Part shown: piece after piece, positions 35,737-45,108 of the stretch
How positions within the stretch are numbered: the first letter of the stretch is position 1
How the letters are laid out: every line of letters begins with the position of its first letter
Assembly (NCBI GenBank): GCA_965248775.1
Contig: OZ252150.1
Location: 1,860,001 to 1,924,000, forward strand
DNA from: JBHHUI01 sp965248775
GTDB lineage: Bacteria > Chloroflexota > Anaerolineae > Anaerolineales > JBHHUI01
Direction: 5' to 3'
Length of the DNA: 64,000 bases
Notes under the pieces: generated by a model
Databases searched by the model: none
What the model was told of the DNA's origin: nothing
Seen by the model: the letters and a program-made list of their open reading frames with translations, nothing else
Made by a program: the position numbers and the translations under genes

Positions 35737-37944
35737 ATGACAACTTCCAATCCCCCTCACCCCGAGAGGAGCCCTGCGCAACAACGGTGGCTCAGAGTTC
35801 TCATTTGGGGAATTGGTCTATTATTTGCCGCAGCCGCGGTGACATTGCTTGTACTGCCATTGGGACTGACTCCGGATGAGAGCATCGCACTCGAGGTCGG
35901 TGTGGTCGCTCCTGCAGATGTAACCGCTCCCCGCTCCATCACATACATCAGTGAAATCCAAACGCAACAGGCGCGCGACGCTGCCGCTGCGGCCGTCAGC
36001 GCTATCTACGATCCACCCGACACGCGCATTGCTCGGCAGCAGGTCACCAATGCACGCACTACATTGAACTTCATAAATTCTGTTCGCGCTGATGTGCATG
36101 CGACGTCCGCGCAGCAGGCAGAGGATTTTGGATTTCTGCTTGAGTTATCGCTGGATACCACTCTAGTTGATGAACTACTTGCCTTGAATGCGGAGCAATG
36201 GCAAGTTGTCCGCAGTGAAGTCCCCCGCATCATTGAATTGGTCATGAGCGATCAGGTGCGGGAAGACCGGCTTACAACTGCGCACGAACGCATTCCCCGG
36301 CTTGTAAGTGTTGCCCTGAGTGTGAGCGAAGCCGATGTCGTGGCAGCGTTGGTCCGGCAGTTCATCGTACCCAACTCACTTTACAACGAAGCTGCGACTG
36401 AAGTTGCCCGCCAGACCGCCCTCGACGCAGTAGAGCCTGTGTCGCAATCCTTCATTCAGGGCCAGACAATCCTGAGCCGTGGGCGCGTGATGACGGAACT
36501 TGATCGTGAGGCACTCGAGGCGCTGGACTTACTTGCTCCGGAACAACCTTCTCTTCTCGTTTATCTCCCGCCAGTTTTGGCTGCGCTACTCGTGTTGGTC
36601 ACGCTGATCCTTTATCTCAACCGTTATCTGCCGGGCTATACAGTTCGTCCGCGATTTCTGATCTTCCTGAGCATCATCGTATTGGCATTCTTGTTTGGAG
36701 CCCGTTTGATGGTACCGGATCGCACTGTGATGCCCTTCCTCTTTCCAGCAGCTGCCCTGGGAATGCTCGTTGCCGTTGGACAAAGTCCCCGGCTGGGGTT
36801 AGTCGTCACAATGCTCTTTACTGTGTTTCTTGGCGTAATTTCAAATGGCCGCCTGGATGTGGTTCTCTATCTCACAATCGGTTCGCTGGTGGCGATACTT
36901 GCGCTCGGCAATGCTGAGCGCATGAGCAACTACTTCCGCGCCGGCCTTGCCGCTGCCATTGCGAATGTCGCCATTGTGCTGATATTCCGAGGCGCTGACC
37001 CGAACATTGATCTACTGGGTCTGGCTACGCTGCTAGGGGCTGCAGTTGCGAATGGAGCCCTGTCGGCTTCGCTGACGCTGACGATTTTCTTTTTACTCGG
37101 TTCGGTATTCGACATCACAACAGCTCTGCAACTGATTGAAATGAGTCGCCCGAACCATCCGCTCTTGCAGGAACTGCTTCGCAAAGCACCGGGCACATAT
37201 CAGCACAGTTTGCAGGTTGCAAACTTGGCGGAGCAGGCAGCTCAACGAATAGGAGCGAACACCCTGCTTGTGCGCGTTAGTGCTCTTTTCCACGACATCG
37301 GAAAATCACGCCGGCCGGAATATTTCATCGAAAATCAAGTCGTTGGAGAAAATCCACACGACCGACTCTCCCCGAAACGGAGTTCAGAAATCATTATCGA
37401 TCATGTGCGTGATGGAGCCGAGATGGGCCGCAAGCATCGCCTGCCAAGCCCCGTGCGTGCAGCCATCGTCGAGCATCATGGGACGAGCGTCACGCGCTAT
37501 CAATACTCGAATGCCATCAAAGAGGCCGAGGACGAGTCACTGGTGGACATCGCCGACTTTACGTATCCCGGCCCAAAACCCCAGACACGCGAAACTGCTT
37601 TGCTGATGTTGGCCGATGGCTGTGAGTCGAAGTCACGAGCGGATCGCCCCACCAGTATTGAAGAGATCGAGGCCGTTGTTGATTTCATTTTTGACATTCG
37701 GATTAGCAGTCGTCAATTGAACGAATGCGGACTCTCGTTTGCGGATGTTGAACAGACACGTATTTCATTTGTGAACACGCTGCGCGGTTTTTTCCACTCT
37801 CGGATTCAATACCCAGATGACCTGCCCAAAACAGAGTCCGAGGAATCCCCGCTGCCCGAAGGTTTCCACGAGTTGCCGTCCGCACAGGATGTGGAAGTCC
37901 TTCCCATCGATCCCGCCATTCTCCCCCCGACTGCCGAAGCCTGA
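35737..37944 (+). CDS. pgpH: 7TM-HD family phosphohydrolase, PgpH-like cyclic-di-AMP phosphodiesterase
   Basis: 735 residues. After one membrane helix (LIWGIGLLFAAAAVTLLVLP) comes an extracellular 7TMR-HDED domain (about 50-275), then seven membrane helices (about 280-460), then a cytoplasmic HD domain: LFHDIGKSRRPEYFIENQ, EMGRKHRLPSPVRAAIVEHH, and MLADGCESKSRA. It degrades c-di-AMP in characterised relatives. The gene is followed after two bases by ybeY, the usual pairing (pgpH-ybeY), so the two are cotranslated. Start at ATG 35737. Confidence 0.93.
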   Translation: MTTSNPPHPERSPAQQRWLRVLIWGIGLLFAAAAVTLLVLPLGLTPDESIALEVGVVAPADVTAPRSITYISEIQTQQARDAAAAAVSAIYDPPDTRIARQQVTNARTTLNFINSVRADVHATSAQQAEDFGFLLELSLDTTLVDELLALNAEQWQVVRSEVPRIIELVMSDQVREDRLTTAHERIPRLVSVALSVSEADVVAALVRQFIVPNSLYNEAATEVARQTALDAVEPVSQSFIQGQTILSRGRVMTELDREALEALDLLAPEQPSLLVYLPPVLAALLVLVTLILYLNRYLPGYTVRPRFLIFLSIIVLAFLFGARLMVPDRTVMPFLFPAAALGMLVAVGQSPRLGLVVTMLFTVFLGVISNGRLDVVLYLTIGSLVAILALGNAERMSNYFRAGLAAAIANVAIVLIFRGADPNIDLLGLATLLGAAVANGALSASLTLTIFFLLGSVFDITTALQLIEMSRPNHPLLQELLRKAPGTYQHSLQVANLAEQAAQRIGANTLLVRVSALFHDIGKSRRPEYFIENQVVGENPHDRLSPKRSSEIIIDHVRDGAEMGRKHRLPSPVRAAIVEHHGTSVTRYQYSNAIKEAEDESLVDIADFTYPGPKPQTRETALLMLADGCESKSRADRPTSIEEIEAVVDFIFDIRISSRQLNECGLSFADVEQTRISFVNTLRGFFHSRIQYPDDLPKTESEESPLPEGFHELPSAQDVEVLPIDPAILPPTAEA

Positions 37945-37946
37945 CA

Positions 37947-38435
37947 ATGGCGCAGCTCACCTCATCTTTTAATGTAAACCTGCAAATTGAAGAGTCTGTC
38001 ACTACTCCACAATCCGAATGGAAATCCAAACTCGTACGGGCCGCTCTGACCGTTCTCGCCCAAGCACGGGTGAGATCCGAGACAAAGCTCTCCATCGTCC
38101 TAGCAGACGATCACTGTCTGCAAGAGCTAAATCGGCAGTTCGCCGGAAACGATGAACCGACAGACGTACTCTCCTTCCCGGTGGAACCCGATGAGTTAAG
38201 TATTGAAGACGAGATGTATATCGGTGATGTAATCATCTCTGTCGAACGTGCCGCACAACAAGCACATACAGGCGGCCATGCGCTCTTGGCAGAGCTGCAA
38301 CTGCTCACCATTCACGGCGTCCTGCACTTGCTCGGGCATGACCACACGTACCCAGCGGAAAAAGCAGACATGTGGCGCGCACAGGCCAGTGCACTAAACG
38401 CCATCAATGCGGACATTTCGGCACCCTCCGATTAG
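37947..38435 (+). CDS. ybeY: Endoribonuclease YbeY (16S rRNA 3'-end maturation)
   Basis: 162 residues, with the start codon two bases after the pgpH stop. The conserved block FAGNDEPTDVLSFPVE precedes the zinc site HGVLHLLGHDH, whose three histidines mark a metal-dependent single-strand RNase. YbeY acts in ribosome quality control and rRNA maturation. All motifs intact. Confidence 0.95.
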   Translation: MAQLTSSFNVNLQIEESVTTPQSEWKSKLVRAALTVLAQARVRSETKLSIVLADDHCLQELNRQFAGNDEPTDVLSFPVEPDELSIEDEMYIGDVIISVERAAQQAHTGGHALLAELQLLTIHGVLHLLGHDHTYPAEKADMWRAQASALNAINADISAPSD

Positions 38436-38525
38436 TCCGCTTCCCCTCCTCTCCGCTCTCATTTATAATCGCAAGACCTCACTGGCTGATCTTTTGATGC
38501 GAGCCGGTCCAAAACGAGCCACAAG

Positions 38526-41009
38526 ATGAAAATAGACCTTGATTTATATCGGCGCGAGGTGCGCGTCTCGGAAGACCCACTCGTCCGTCTTTCGGCAATT
38601 GATATTTCCCCGGAACGACCGGCGCGAACCATTGTGTTCGTTCATGGTTTTGGTGGCTATGCCGATCAATGGATCAATCAATTACAGGAATTCTCGCTTC
38701 AAAATCGCGTTATCGCAATTGATCAGCGTGGTCACGGCTACGCTGAAAAACCTTACAGCAGTTACACGATGGCAGAGATTCAGTCAGATCTGGAGCAGGC
38801 GCTGGAAATTTTAGAGGTTGAAGAGAAGTTTGTGCTCGTCGGGCACTCCTTCGGCGGGGCTGTGGTCACCGAATATGCCACTACACATCCCGAGCGCATT
38901 GAACAACTCATCCTGATCGCGACAAGCGGCGAATATAAAATTCATCCACTGTTTCGCTTCCTGCTCCGCTGGCCGCTGCCGGCATTGAAAGCGATTGAGC
39001 CTTTCACGCATTCCTGGCTGCGTTCACCCACCCAAGTACTCAAACCACTTCATCAAAATACTGTCTCCGGCTGGAACGGCTGGAATCTCTTCCGCGACCT
39101 GAAGGTGGATACGATGGTAATCCGCGGTCACCGCGACCGGGTCTTTTCTCGCCAGTTTTTCGAAGAAGTCCCGCAAATGATTCCTGGCGCGGAGGATGTC
39201 GACGTGGGCAGTTCGGGTCATCTTGTCATGCTCGAACGCGCTGCCGCCGTCAACCGTTCTCTGCGTCGCTTCATCGTCACCGAAAAGCGCAGCTGGCGCG
39301 ACGAAGGTGGGGCGCGACAACGTGCTGATCTGATCCGCGAAAGGCCCTGGCTGGTGAGCTACGACGAGGGCGTGCCATACACCATTGGCGTGCCGCAAAT
39401 ACCGGTGCACCACTTCCTGCGCTCGGCGGTGCGGCGCTACCCAAATAAACCCGCCATCATCTTCACGGGTGCGAAAATCAGTTTTCGTAAACTCAACCAC
39501 GCTTCGAACCGCTTTGCAAATGCGCTGCAATCGTTAAACGTCGGGGCAGGTGACAAAGTAATGATCTTGCTGCCTAACCTGCCTGAGGCGGTGATCGCCT
39601 TCTTCGGTGTGCTTAAGGCGGGCGCAACAGTAGTGCTGACCAGCCCCACTTCTACAGCAGAGCAGGTCGCCCGTGGGCTATCAGAAACAGACTGCAAGGT
39701 ACTCATAAGCCTGCCCGTGTTAGCCAATCCGGTGCGCGCACTCGAAGCCGCAAATTCCATCGAACACTTTGTATTGGTTGATGAGAGCGATTTCATGCGG
39801 CCGGACCTGCGTACTTTGTACCGTATCCGCCGCAAGAAAATAGAGATCTCGAATGCATCGAAGTCCCACGAGTTCAGTACACTCTTACGGCAACACGAGC
39901 GCAGCTCACCAGACACAAGTGTGAGTCCACAAGATTTGGCAGTGATTTGCTTCACCGGCGGGACAGTGGGCAACCCTAAAGGCGTTATGCTTACCCACCG
40001 CAACCTTGTCGCGAATGCGCTGCAGACTCGTCATTGGATTCCGGAGATTGAGGAAGGCGACGAGCGGGTTTTATCGGTGCTGCCCTTCAATCACAGCTAT
40101 GGATTGATCACAGCACTTATCATTCCGATTTCGCTCGGTGCAGCGATGGTTATACTGCCGCGCTTCGATGTCGAAACCGTTCTTAAGCACATCCGCCGCT
40201 ATCAGCCTACTTTATTCCCCGGTGTGCCGCGCATGTATCTTGCGCTTAATAATTTTCCGGGTGTGCGCAAATATGGGGTCAGTTCAATCAATGCCTGTTT
40301 GAGTGGCTCCGAAGCGTTGCCGGTTGAAGTACAGGAGGAATTTGAAAAGCTCACGCGTGGGCGTCTCGTCGAGGGCTATGGCCTGACTGAAGCATCGCCA
40401 GTTACGCACGCAAACCCGCTCCGCGGGCGGCGCAAAGTAGGTAGCATCGGCATCCCTTTGCCTTCAACTGAAGCTCGCATTGTCGATCTTGCCAGTGGCA
40501 AACCTTTGCCGACCGGCCAGATTGGCGAATTGGCAGTGCGCGGCCCGCAAATTATGCACGGATATTGGAACGATGAGAGTGCCACCGAAGCTGTTATCAC
40601 AAAGGATGGCTGGTTGCTAACCGGCGATATCGCACGTCAGGACGATGAAGGCTATTTCCAGATCGTCTCCCGCAAGCAGGACATGTGGTATCCCGACAAA
40701 CCAGAGGAACCGGCATTCCCACGCGATGTGGAAGAAGTGCTCTTCGAAATCCCCCAAGTGCGCGAGGCGGCGGTCGTTGCGATTGCGAACCAACCGGTTG
40801 CCTTCGTCGTGGCCGGCCGAAATCGCCCCACCACCGATGCACTGATCGCGTACTGCCAGCGCCGCCTGCCGCCGCATCTCGTTCCGCGCTATGTTATTTT
40901 CCTGGATGAATTTCCACGCAGCATTATTGGAAAAATATTAAGGCGCGAGCTGCGCAAGCTGTACAACGAGCATAAGGTGGAAGCAGAAGCTGCACTGGAA
41001 ACAAATTAA
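38526..41009 (+). CDS. Fusion of alpha/beta-hydrolase and AMP-dependent fatty-acyl ligase
   Basis: 827 residues. The first 265 form an alpha/beta hydrolase: VHGFGGYADQW, nucleophile in VGHSFGGAV, aspartate in IRGHRDRVF, histidine in GSSGHLVMLE. The rest is an AMP-forming ligase: P-loop VICFTGGTVGNPKGVMLTHR (the usual T-S-G-T-T-G is modified to T-G-G-T-V-G), EGYGLTEASPVTHANP, GWLLTGDIARQDDEGYF, and the C-terminal lysine in RSIIGKILRREL. It resembles long-chain acyl-CoA synthetases. The hydrolase could release or edit the acyl group. OleBC-type beta-lactone proteins have the same order, but the ligase half here looks FadD-like. Confidence 0.9.
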   Translation: MKIDLDLYRREVRVSEDPLVRLSAIDISPERPARTIVFVHGFGGYADQWINQLQEFSLQNRVIAIDQRGHGYAEKPYSSYTMAEIQSDLEQALEILEVEEKFVLVGHSFGGAVVTEYATTHPERIEQLILIATSGEYKIHPLFRFLLRWPLPALKAIEPFTHSWLRSPTQVLKPLHQNTVSGWNGWNLFRDLKVDTMVIRGHRDRVFSRQFFEEVPQMIPGAEDVDVGSSGHLVMLERAAAVNRSLRRFIVTEKRSWRDEGGARQRADLIRERPWLVSYDEGVPYTIGVPQIPVHHFLRSAVRRYPNKPAIIFTGAKISFRKLNHASNRFANALQSLNVGAGDKVMILLPNLPEAVIAFFGVLKAGATVVLTSPTSTAEQVARGLSETDCKVLISLPVLANPVRALEAANSIEHFVLVDESDFMRPDLRTLYRIRRKKIEISNASKSHEFSTLLRQHERSSPDTSVSPQDLAVICFTGGTVGNPKGVMLTHRNLVANALQTRHWIPEIEEGDERVLSVLPFNHSYGLITALIIPISLGAAMVILPRFDVETVLKHIRRYQPTLFPGVPRMYLALNNFPGVRKYGVSSINACLSGSEALPVEVQEEFEKLTRGRLVEGYGLTEASPVTHANPLRGRRKVGSIGIPLPSTEARIVDLASGKPLPTGQIGELAVRGPQIMHGYWNDESATEAVITKDGWLLTGDIARQDDEGYFQIVSRKQDMWYPDKPEEPAFPRDVEEVLFEIPQVREAAVVAIANQPVAFVVAGRNRPTTDALIAYCQRRLPPHLVPRYVIFLDEFPRSIIGKILRRELRKLYNEHKVEAEAALETN

Positions 41010-41021
41010 CCAATTGCAGAG

Positions 41022-42164
41022 ATGAAAAGCGGAGATAGATCGGCGGCCATCGATCCGATACGGCTCTATCAAAGCGGGCTAGCCGCCATCCACAATGGCG
41101 ATCTTGTGCATGGACGCGAAATGCTACTGGAAGCCGTAGAACTCGATGCCTCCCTGGTAGAAGCCTGGCGTGAACTGAGCAATGTTCTAGATGAACCGAA
41201 AGATCAGACACTTGCACTTCAGAAGTACATTGCTCTGGCTCCCACAGACTTGCAGGCGCAGAGTCGCCTACAACAATTACAGGATGAACTTACAGCTCCT
41301 GCGCCGATCCCCAACGAAGACGACATCTCATTTAGTCCGCTCCAGTGTGTGTACTGCGGCGATCTCACTGCGGAGGTAGATAGAAAATGCCCACACTGTA
41401 GTCGTAATTTGATGATCCTGAACAAGAGGAAGGGGTATGGTTGGGTTGAAAGGGCGTTCTTCCTTCTGGCAGGTTTAAATGCCCAGGTCGGTATCGTCCT
41501 GGCCGCGATCCCGTTTATGGCGGCCGCACCGCGAACCGAGATATTCCAAATCATCGCTAACTTTGGCATTGTCCGCACTCTGTTCACAGAATTTCTAGCT
41601 TGGCCTGGGGAGCTCCTACCTCTCCTCACTGGATTGGGAATTGTGCATGCCTTGCTGATCCTGATTCCAATTGGCACGATGCTCGTCAAGACAGAATGGG
41701 CTTATCGTATAAGTGTGGTGTTGATTCCACTTGATATTGTGCTTTTGCTCATCGGATTTTTGAATGATTTTGTAGCTTTGCCAATGCTGACTTTGCTTGG
41801 ACTGGCTGGAGGCCTCCAGATCGTATTCGCGTTTTTAGCTATTGCCGGGATAGCCTCCGAGCATATTCGGGAATTTACGGAATTGCGCTCTTCCAAGTAT
41901 GCGCCGCACGAACTCTATGCATTGGGCCACGAATTCCGCAAGCACGGGAAATGGGCACTGGCAACTCTGGCCTGGCAGCGCGCCGTTGTCAAAGAGTCGT
42001 CAGCGCGTCATTACTACCAACTAGGGATCGGTTATTCTCAACTGAAGCGACTGAAGCGCGCCCGCCTCGCTTTGCAGGAAGCGCAGCGACTGGCACCTGA
42101 GAATACACAAATAGGGGAAGCGGTGAAGTTAATTGATGCACGCCGCGGTGAGCAGAGGTCATGA
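41022..42164 (+). CDS. Polytopic membrane protein with TPR and zinc-ribbon segments
   Basis: 380 residues. An N-terminal TPR pair (LYQSGLAAIHNGDLVHGREM, LVEAWRELSNVLDEPKDQTL) is followed by a two-CxxC zinc ribbon (CVYCGDLTAEVDRKCPHCSR), then five or six membrane helices from about residue 145 to 290. A C-terminal TPR pair follows (LALATLAWQRAVVKES-like region and RHYYQLGIGYSQLKRLKRAR). Its last codon overlaps the next gene in ATGA (42161-42164). Role unknown. Confidence 0.78.
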   Translation: MKSGDRSAAIDPIRLYQSGLAAIHNGDLVHGREMLLEAVELDASLVEAWRELSNVLDEPKDQTLALQKYIALAPTDLQAQSRLQQLQDELTAPAPIPNEDDISFSPLQCVYCGDLTAEVDRKCPHCSRNLMILNKRKGYGWVERAFFLLAGLNAQVGIVLAAIPFMAAAPRTEIFQIIANFGIVRTLFTEFLAWPGELLPLLTGLGIVHALLILIPIGTMLVKTEWAYRISVVLIPLDIVLLLIGFLNDFVALPMLTLLGLAGGLQIVFAFLAIAGIASEHIREFTELRSSKYAPHELYALGHEFRKHGKWALATLAWQRAVVKESSARHYYQLGIGYSQLKRLKRARLALQEAQRLAPENTQIGEAVKLIDARRGEQRS

Positions 42165-42766
42165 ATGCCCGGCAACGACAAATAGAACTCGAGCGACTGC
42201 AGCGCTCAATGAAGCGCTGTAAAAAATGCCAAGAGGCTGATTATTACATTGAACGTCCAGCGATATTTTCGGGTCGCGCGATTGGGCGAATAATGCTGAT
42301 TGGGCAGGCCCCCGGTGTGACAGAGGTAAAAGCCCTGCGTCCCTTCAATGCGACCGCCGGGAAACGTCTCTTTGAATGGCTGGCGGAAGCTGGAATTGAA
42401 GAGGCCGAATTTCGAGCTAATCACTATATGACCTCGGTGACCAAGTGTTATCCGGGAAAGGCGAAAAACGGTGGTGGTGATCGGGTACCCTCTCGCGAAG
42501 AACGTGCTCTTTGCCGGAGCTTCCTCGACCGTGAGTTGGAACTCGTCCAACCGGAACTGATCATCCCGGTGGGCCGCCTCGCGATTAACATCTTTTACGA
42601 TAGTAAAATTCCGCTCGTGCAGATCATCGGCACACAATCGGAGACGGCCGGTGCCACAGTGATCCCACTCCCCCATCCTTCGGGGGCAAGCATCTGGCAT
42701 CGTATGGAATCCAATCGCATTCTGATAAAACATGCACTTCGACGAATAGCAACGATGTGGTGTTAG
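42161..42766 (+). CDS. Uracil-DNA glycosylase family protein (iron-sulfur type)
   Basis: 201 residues, start overlapping the upstream stop (ATGA). CKKC near residue 21 and a CYPGKAKNGGGDRVPSREER region with later cysteines fit the four-cysteine cluster of family 4/5 glycosylases. Active-site blocks: MLIGQAPGVTEVKALRPFNA (motif 1), ELIIPVGRLAINIF, and PLPHPSGASIWHRM (motif 2, HPSG). It removes uracil or related bases from DNA; whether it is type 4 or 5 is unclear. Confidence 0.82.
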   Translation: MNARQRQIELERLQRSMKRCKKCQEADYYIERPAIFSGRAIGRIMLIGQAPGVTEVKALRPFNATAGKRLFEWLAEAGIEEAEFRANHYMTSVTKCYPGKAKNGGGDRVPSREERALCRSFLDRELELVQPELIIPVGRLAINIFYDSKIPLVQIIGTQSETAGATVIPLPHPSGASIWHRMESNRILIKHALRRIATMWC

Positions 42767-42830
42767 GACCTACATAGCTCACATTTCCCAAACTTAATAG
42801 TCTTAATTCAAACGACGTAAAGGAATCGAC

Positions 42831-44351
42831 ATCACAACAGAAATAACAGCATCAACCGGAGACATTTCATACCAGGATATTGATGCCATAATTGTCAATC
42901 TATTTGAGGGTGTCACCGCGCCTGCCGGCGCAACCGGCGTCATTGACTCGAAACTCAACGGCGATATATCGGAGTTGATCTCCGGTTCCGATTTCTCTGG
43001 CAAATATCTCGACTTGGCAGCATTGTACCCACGTGGTCAGATTCCAGCCCGGCGGGTGTTGATCGTAGGACTAGGAAAACAAGAGAAGTTCACACTCGAC
43101 CGGTCACGACGTGCAGCTGCTGCGGCCATCGAAAAAGCGCACGCCCTTGGCGCTCAAAGCGCAGCAACAATTGTGCACGGAGCCAGCATTGGTGGTCTCG
43201 ATCCTGAAGCTGCTGCGCGTGCTGTCGCAGAAGGTACCGCGTTGGGACTGTACACCTATGATGTTCACAAATCGAGCACGCCGGAACGCAAGGCCATGGA
43301 GCAGGTGCGGATTGTGGAAATTGACGATACTAAGGCCGCTGCTGTATCGCGCGGAGTTGAGCAAGCCGCGACGATCGCCGAGTGTGCGAATTTCACACGT
43401 GACCTCGTCAATTCACCGCCCAACGAGTGCACACCCGCCTATCTAGCGGCTAAGGCAGAACAAATTGCGGCTGCCTTCGGCGGAGAAGTCAATATCATCG
43501 AGATGCCAGAGATGCGCGAACTTGGCATGGGAGCGTTGCTGAGTGTGACGGAAGGCAGCGACGAACCGGCAAAATTTATCATCTTCGAGCACAATCCGAC
43601 TGCCTCGGAGGAAGCCCCGATCATATTTGTCGGCAAGGCTGTCACATTTGATACCGGCGGTTATTCGTTGAAGCCGTCCCAGTCCATGGCAGAGATGAAA
43701 ACAGACATGGGCGGGGGTGCCGCTGTTTTGGGCGCGATGCGCGCGGCAGCGACTTTAAATATTCAACGTCGCGTGATAGGGATCCTGCCCGCCGACGAGA
43801 ACATGGTGAGTGGCCGCGCAGGCCGCCCCTCGGACGTGGTGAAAGCCTCCAATGGCAAGACAATCGAGATCATCAATACCGATGCCGAAGGCCGCATGAT
43901 TCTGGCAGACGCACTGATCTATGCTGCCCGCTTCAACCCTGCAGCCGTGATTGATCTTGCGACCCTAACGGGTGCAGCGATGGTTGCACTCGGACGCGGT
44001 GGTGCGGCGGCGCTCTTTTCAACGCAGGACGATCTGAGTGCGCGAATCCTTCTGGCCAGCGGCCAGAGTGGCGAACGGGTTTGGCAACTTCCGCTCTATG
44101 AGGAATATACAGAATGGATGCGTCGTAGTGAAGTCGCCGATCTGCAGAACAGCCCCAACGACCGTTACGCGGGAACAGGGACTTCGGCAGCCTTCCTGCA
44201 GGAATTCGCTTCGGAATATCCTTGGGCCCACCTCGACATTGCGCCGATGGCCTACCTACCCAAAGGCACACACGTGCGGCGTATGGGGGCCGCCGGCGCA
44301 ACCGGTTACGGCGTGCGTCTTCTGGCCTATTATCTGTTGGGGAATAGCTGA
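42831..44351 (+). CDS. pepA: Leucyl aminopeptidase (M17), possibly started at ATC
   Basis: The usual M17 N-terminus is present: ITASTGDISYQDIDAIIVNL, FEGVTAPAGATGVIDSKLNG, upstream of TTG 42975. There is no ATG, GTG or TTG between the in-frame TAA at 42804 and that TTG. AAAGGA at 42819-42824 is six bases before ATC 42831, a good ribosome-site position, so either ATC is used or an ATG has mutated. From there 506 codons. The catalytic region is normal: VGKAVTFDTGGYSLKPSQSM, KTDMGGGAAVLGAMRA, the signature NTDAEGRMILADAL, and LTGAAMVALGRGGAA. Two-metal aminopeptidase of the cytoplasm. TTG 42975 would cost 48 residues of the N-domain. Confidence 0.85.
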   Translation: MTTEITASTGDISYQDIDAIIVNLFEGVTAPAGATGVIDSKLNGDISELISGSDFSGKYLDLAALYPRGQIPARRVLIVGLGKQEKFTLDRSRRAAAAAIEKAHALGAQSAATIVHGASIGGLDPEAAARAVAEGTALGLYTYDVHKSSTPERKAMEQVRIVEIDDTKAAAVSRGVEQAATIAECANFTRDLVNSPPNECTPAYLAAKAEQIAAAFGGEVNIIEMPEMRELGMGALLSVTEGSDEPAKFIIFEHNPTASEEAPIIFVGKAVTFDTGGYSLKPSQSMAEMKTDMGGGAAVLGAMRAAATLNIQRRVIGILPADENMVSGRAGRPSDVVKASNGKTIEIINTDAEGRMILADALIYAARFNPAAVIDLATLTGAAMVALGRGGAAALFSTQDDLSARILLASGQSGERVWQLPLYEEYTEWMRRSEVADLQNSPNDRYAGTGTSAAFLQEFASEYPWAHLDIAPMAYLPKGTHVRRMGAAGATGYGVRLLAYYLLGNS

Positions 44352-45108
44352 TATATCGTAAGGAAAGTGTTAGTTAGAAACATCACGTTTGCGTCTCGAA
44401 ATGCGAAGCCGGCGGCAAAACCAGTTTGCGTGGCTCAAGGCCAAAAAGCGAAGCTTCTCAACCGAAAGAAATTACTCGAGCTTCGTTTACTCTGTACTAA
44501 TTGGATATAGAGCTCAGGCCGGCAGCAAGCCCGCTGGGCTCGAAATTTGACCGCTCGGAGACTTAGAATCCTGCTCGGCAGTAGTCCCATCCATCCAGTC
44601 AAGGACACAGTTGCGCCCGGACTGCTTTGCACTATAGAGTGCCCGATCTACTTGTTCGATCACGTGTAAAAGTGATTCGCCATTGTCGCGAGTCAGCACT
44701 GCAACACCACAACTCATCGTAACGCCAAGCAACCCATGCTGTGTTCGTACGCCTGTCCGTGCAACTGTGGTGCGCATCTGCTCGGCTCGCTCACGCGCCC
44801 GCACGAGTCCTGCATGGGGCAGTAACAGAACAAACTCCTCGCCACCATAACGAGCCAAAACTTCAGGCGATTGCTGAGAAGCGCTCATCTGGCCGGCAAC
44901 AGTCTGCAACACCTGATCGCCGGTGAGATGCCCGTACGTGTCGTTAATGGCTTTGAAGTGGTCGATATCCATCATAACAACCGATAGATTGCGTTGATAA
45001 CGCAGAGCCTGCTCGAACAAGAGTAGTGCTACACGGAAAAAGTGCCGCCGGTTATACAGTTGCGTGAGTGCATCTGTATTTGCTTGGATTTGGATACCTT
45101 TCTCTGTC

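Noticed and set aside
38526..41009. OleBC olefin-biosynthesis fusion
   Set aside because: Domain order fits, but the ligase half looks like a long-chain acyl-CoA synthetase and there is no oleA or oleD in the window.
44449..44485. Terminator between leucyl aminopeptidase and the GGDEF gene
   Set aside because: CGAAGCT/AGCTTCG arms are perfect but only 7 bp with a 23-nt loop; too weak to call.
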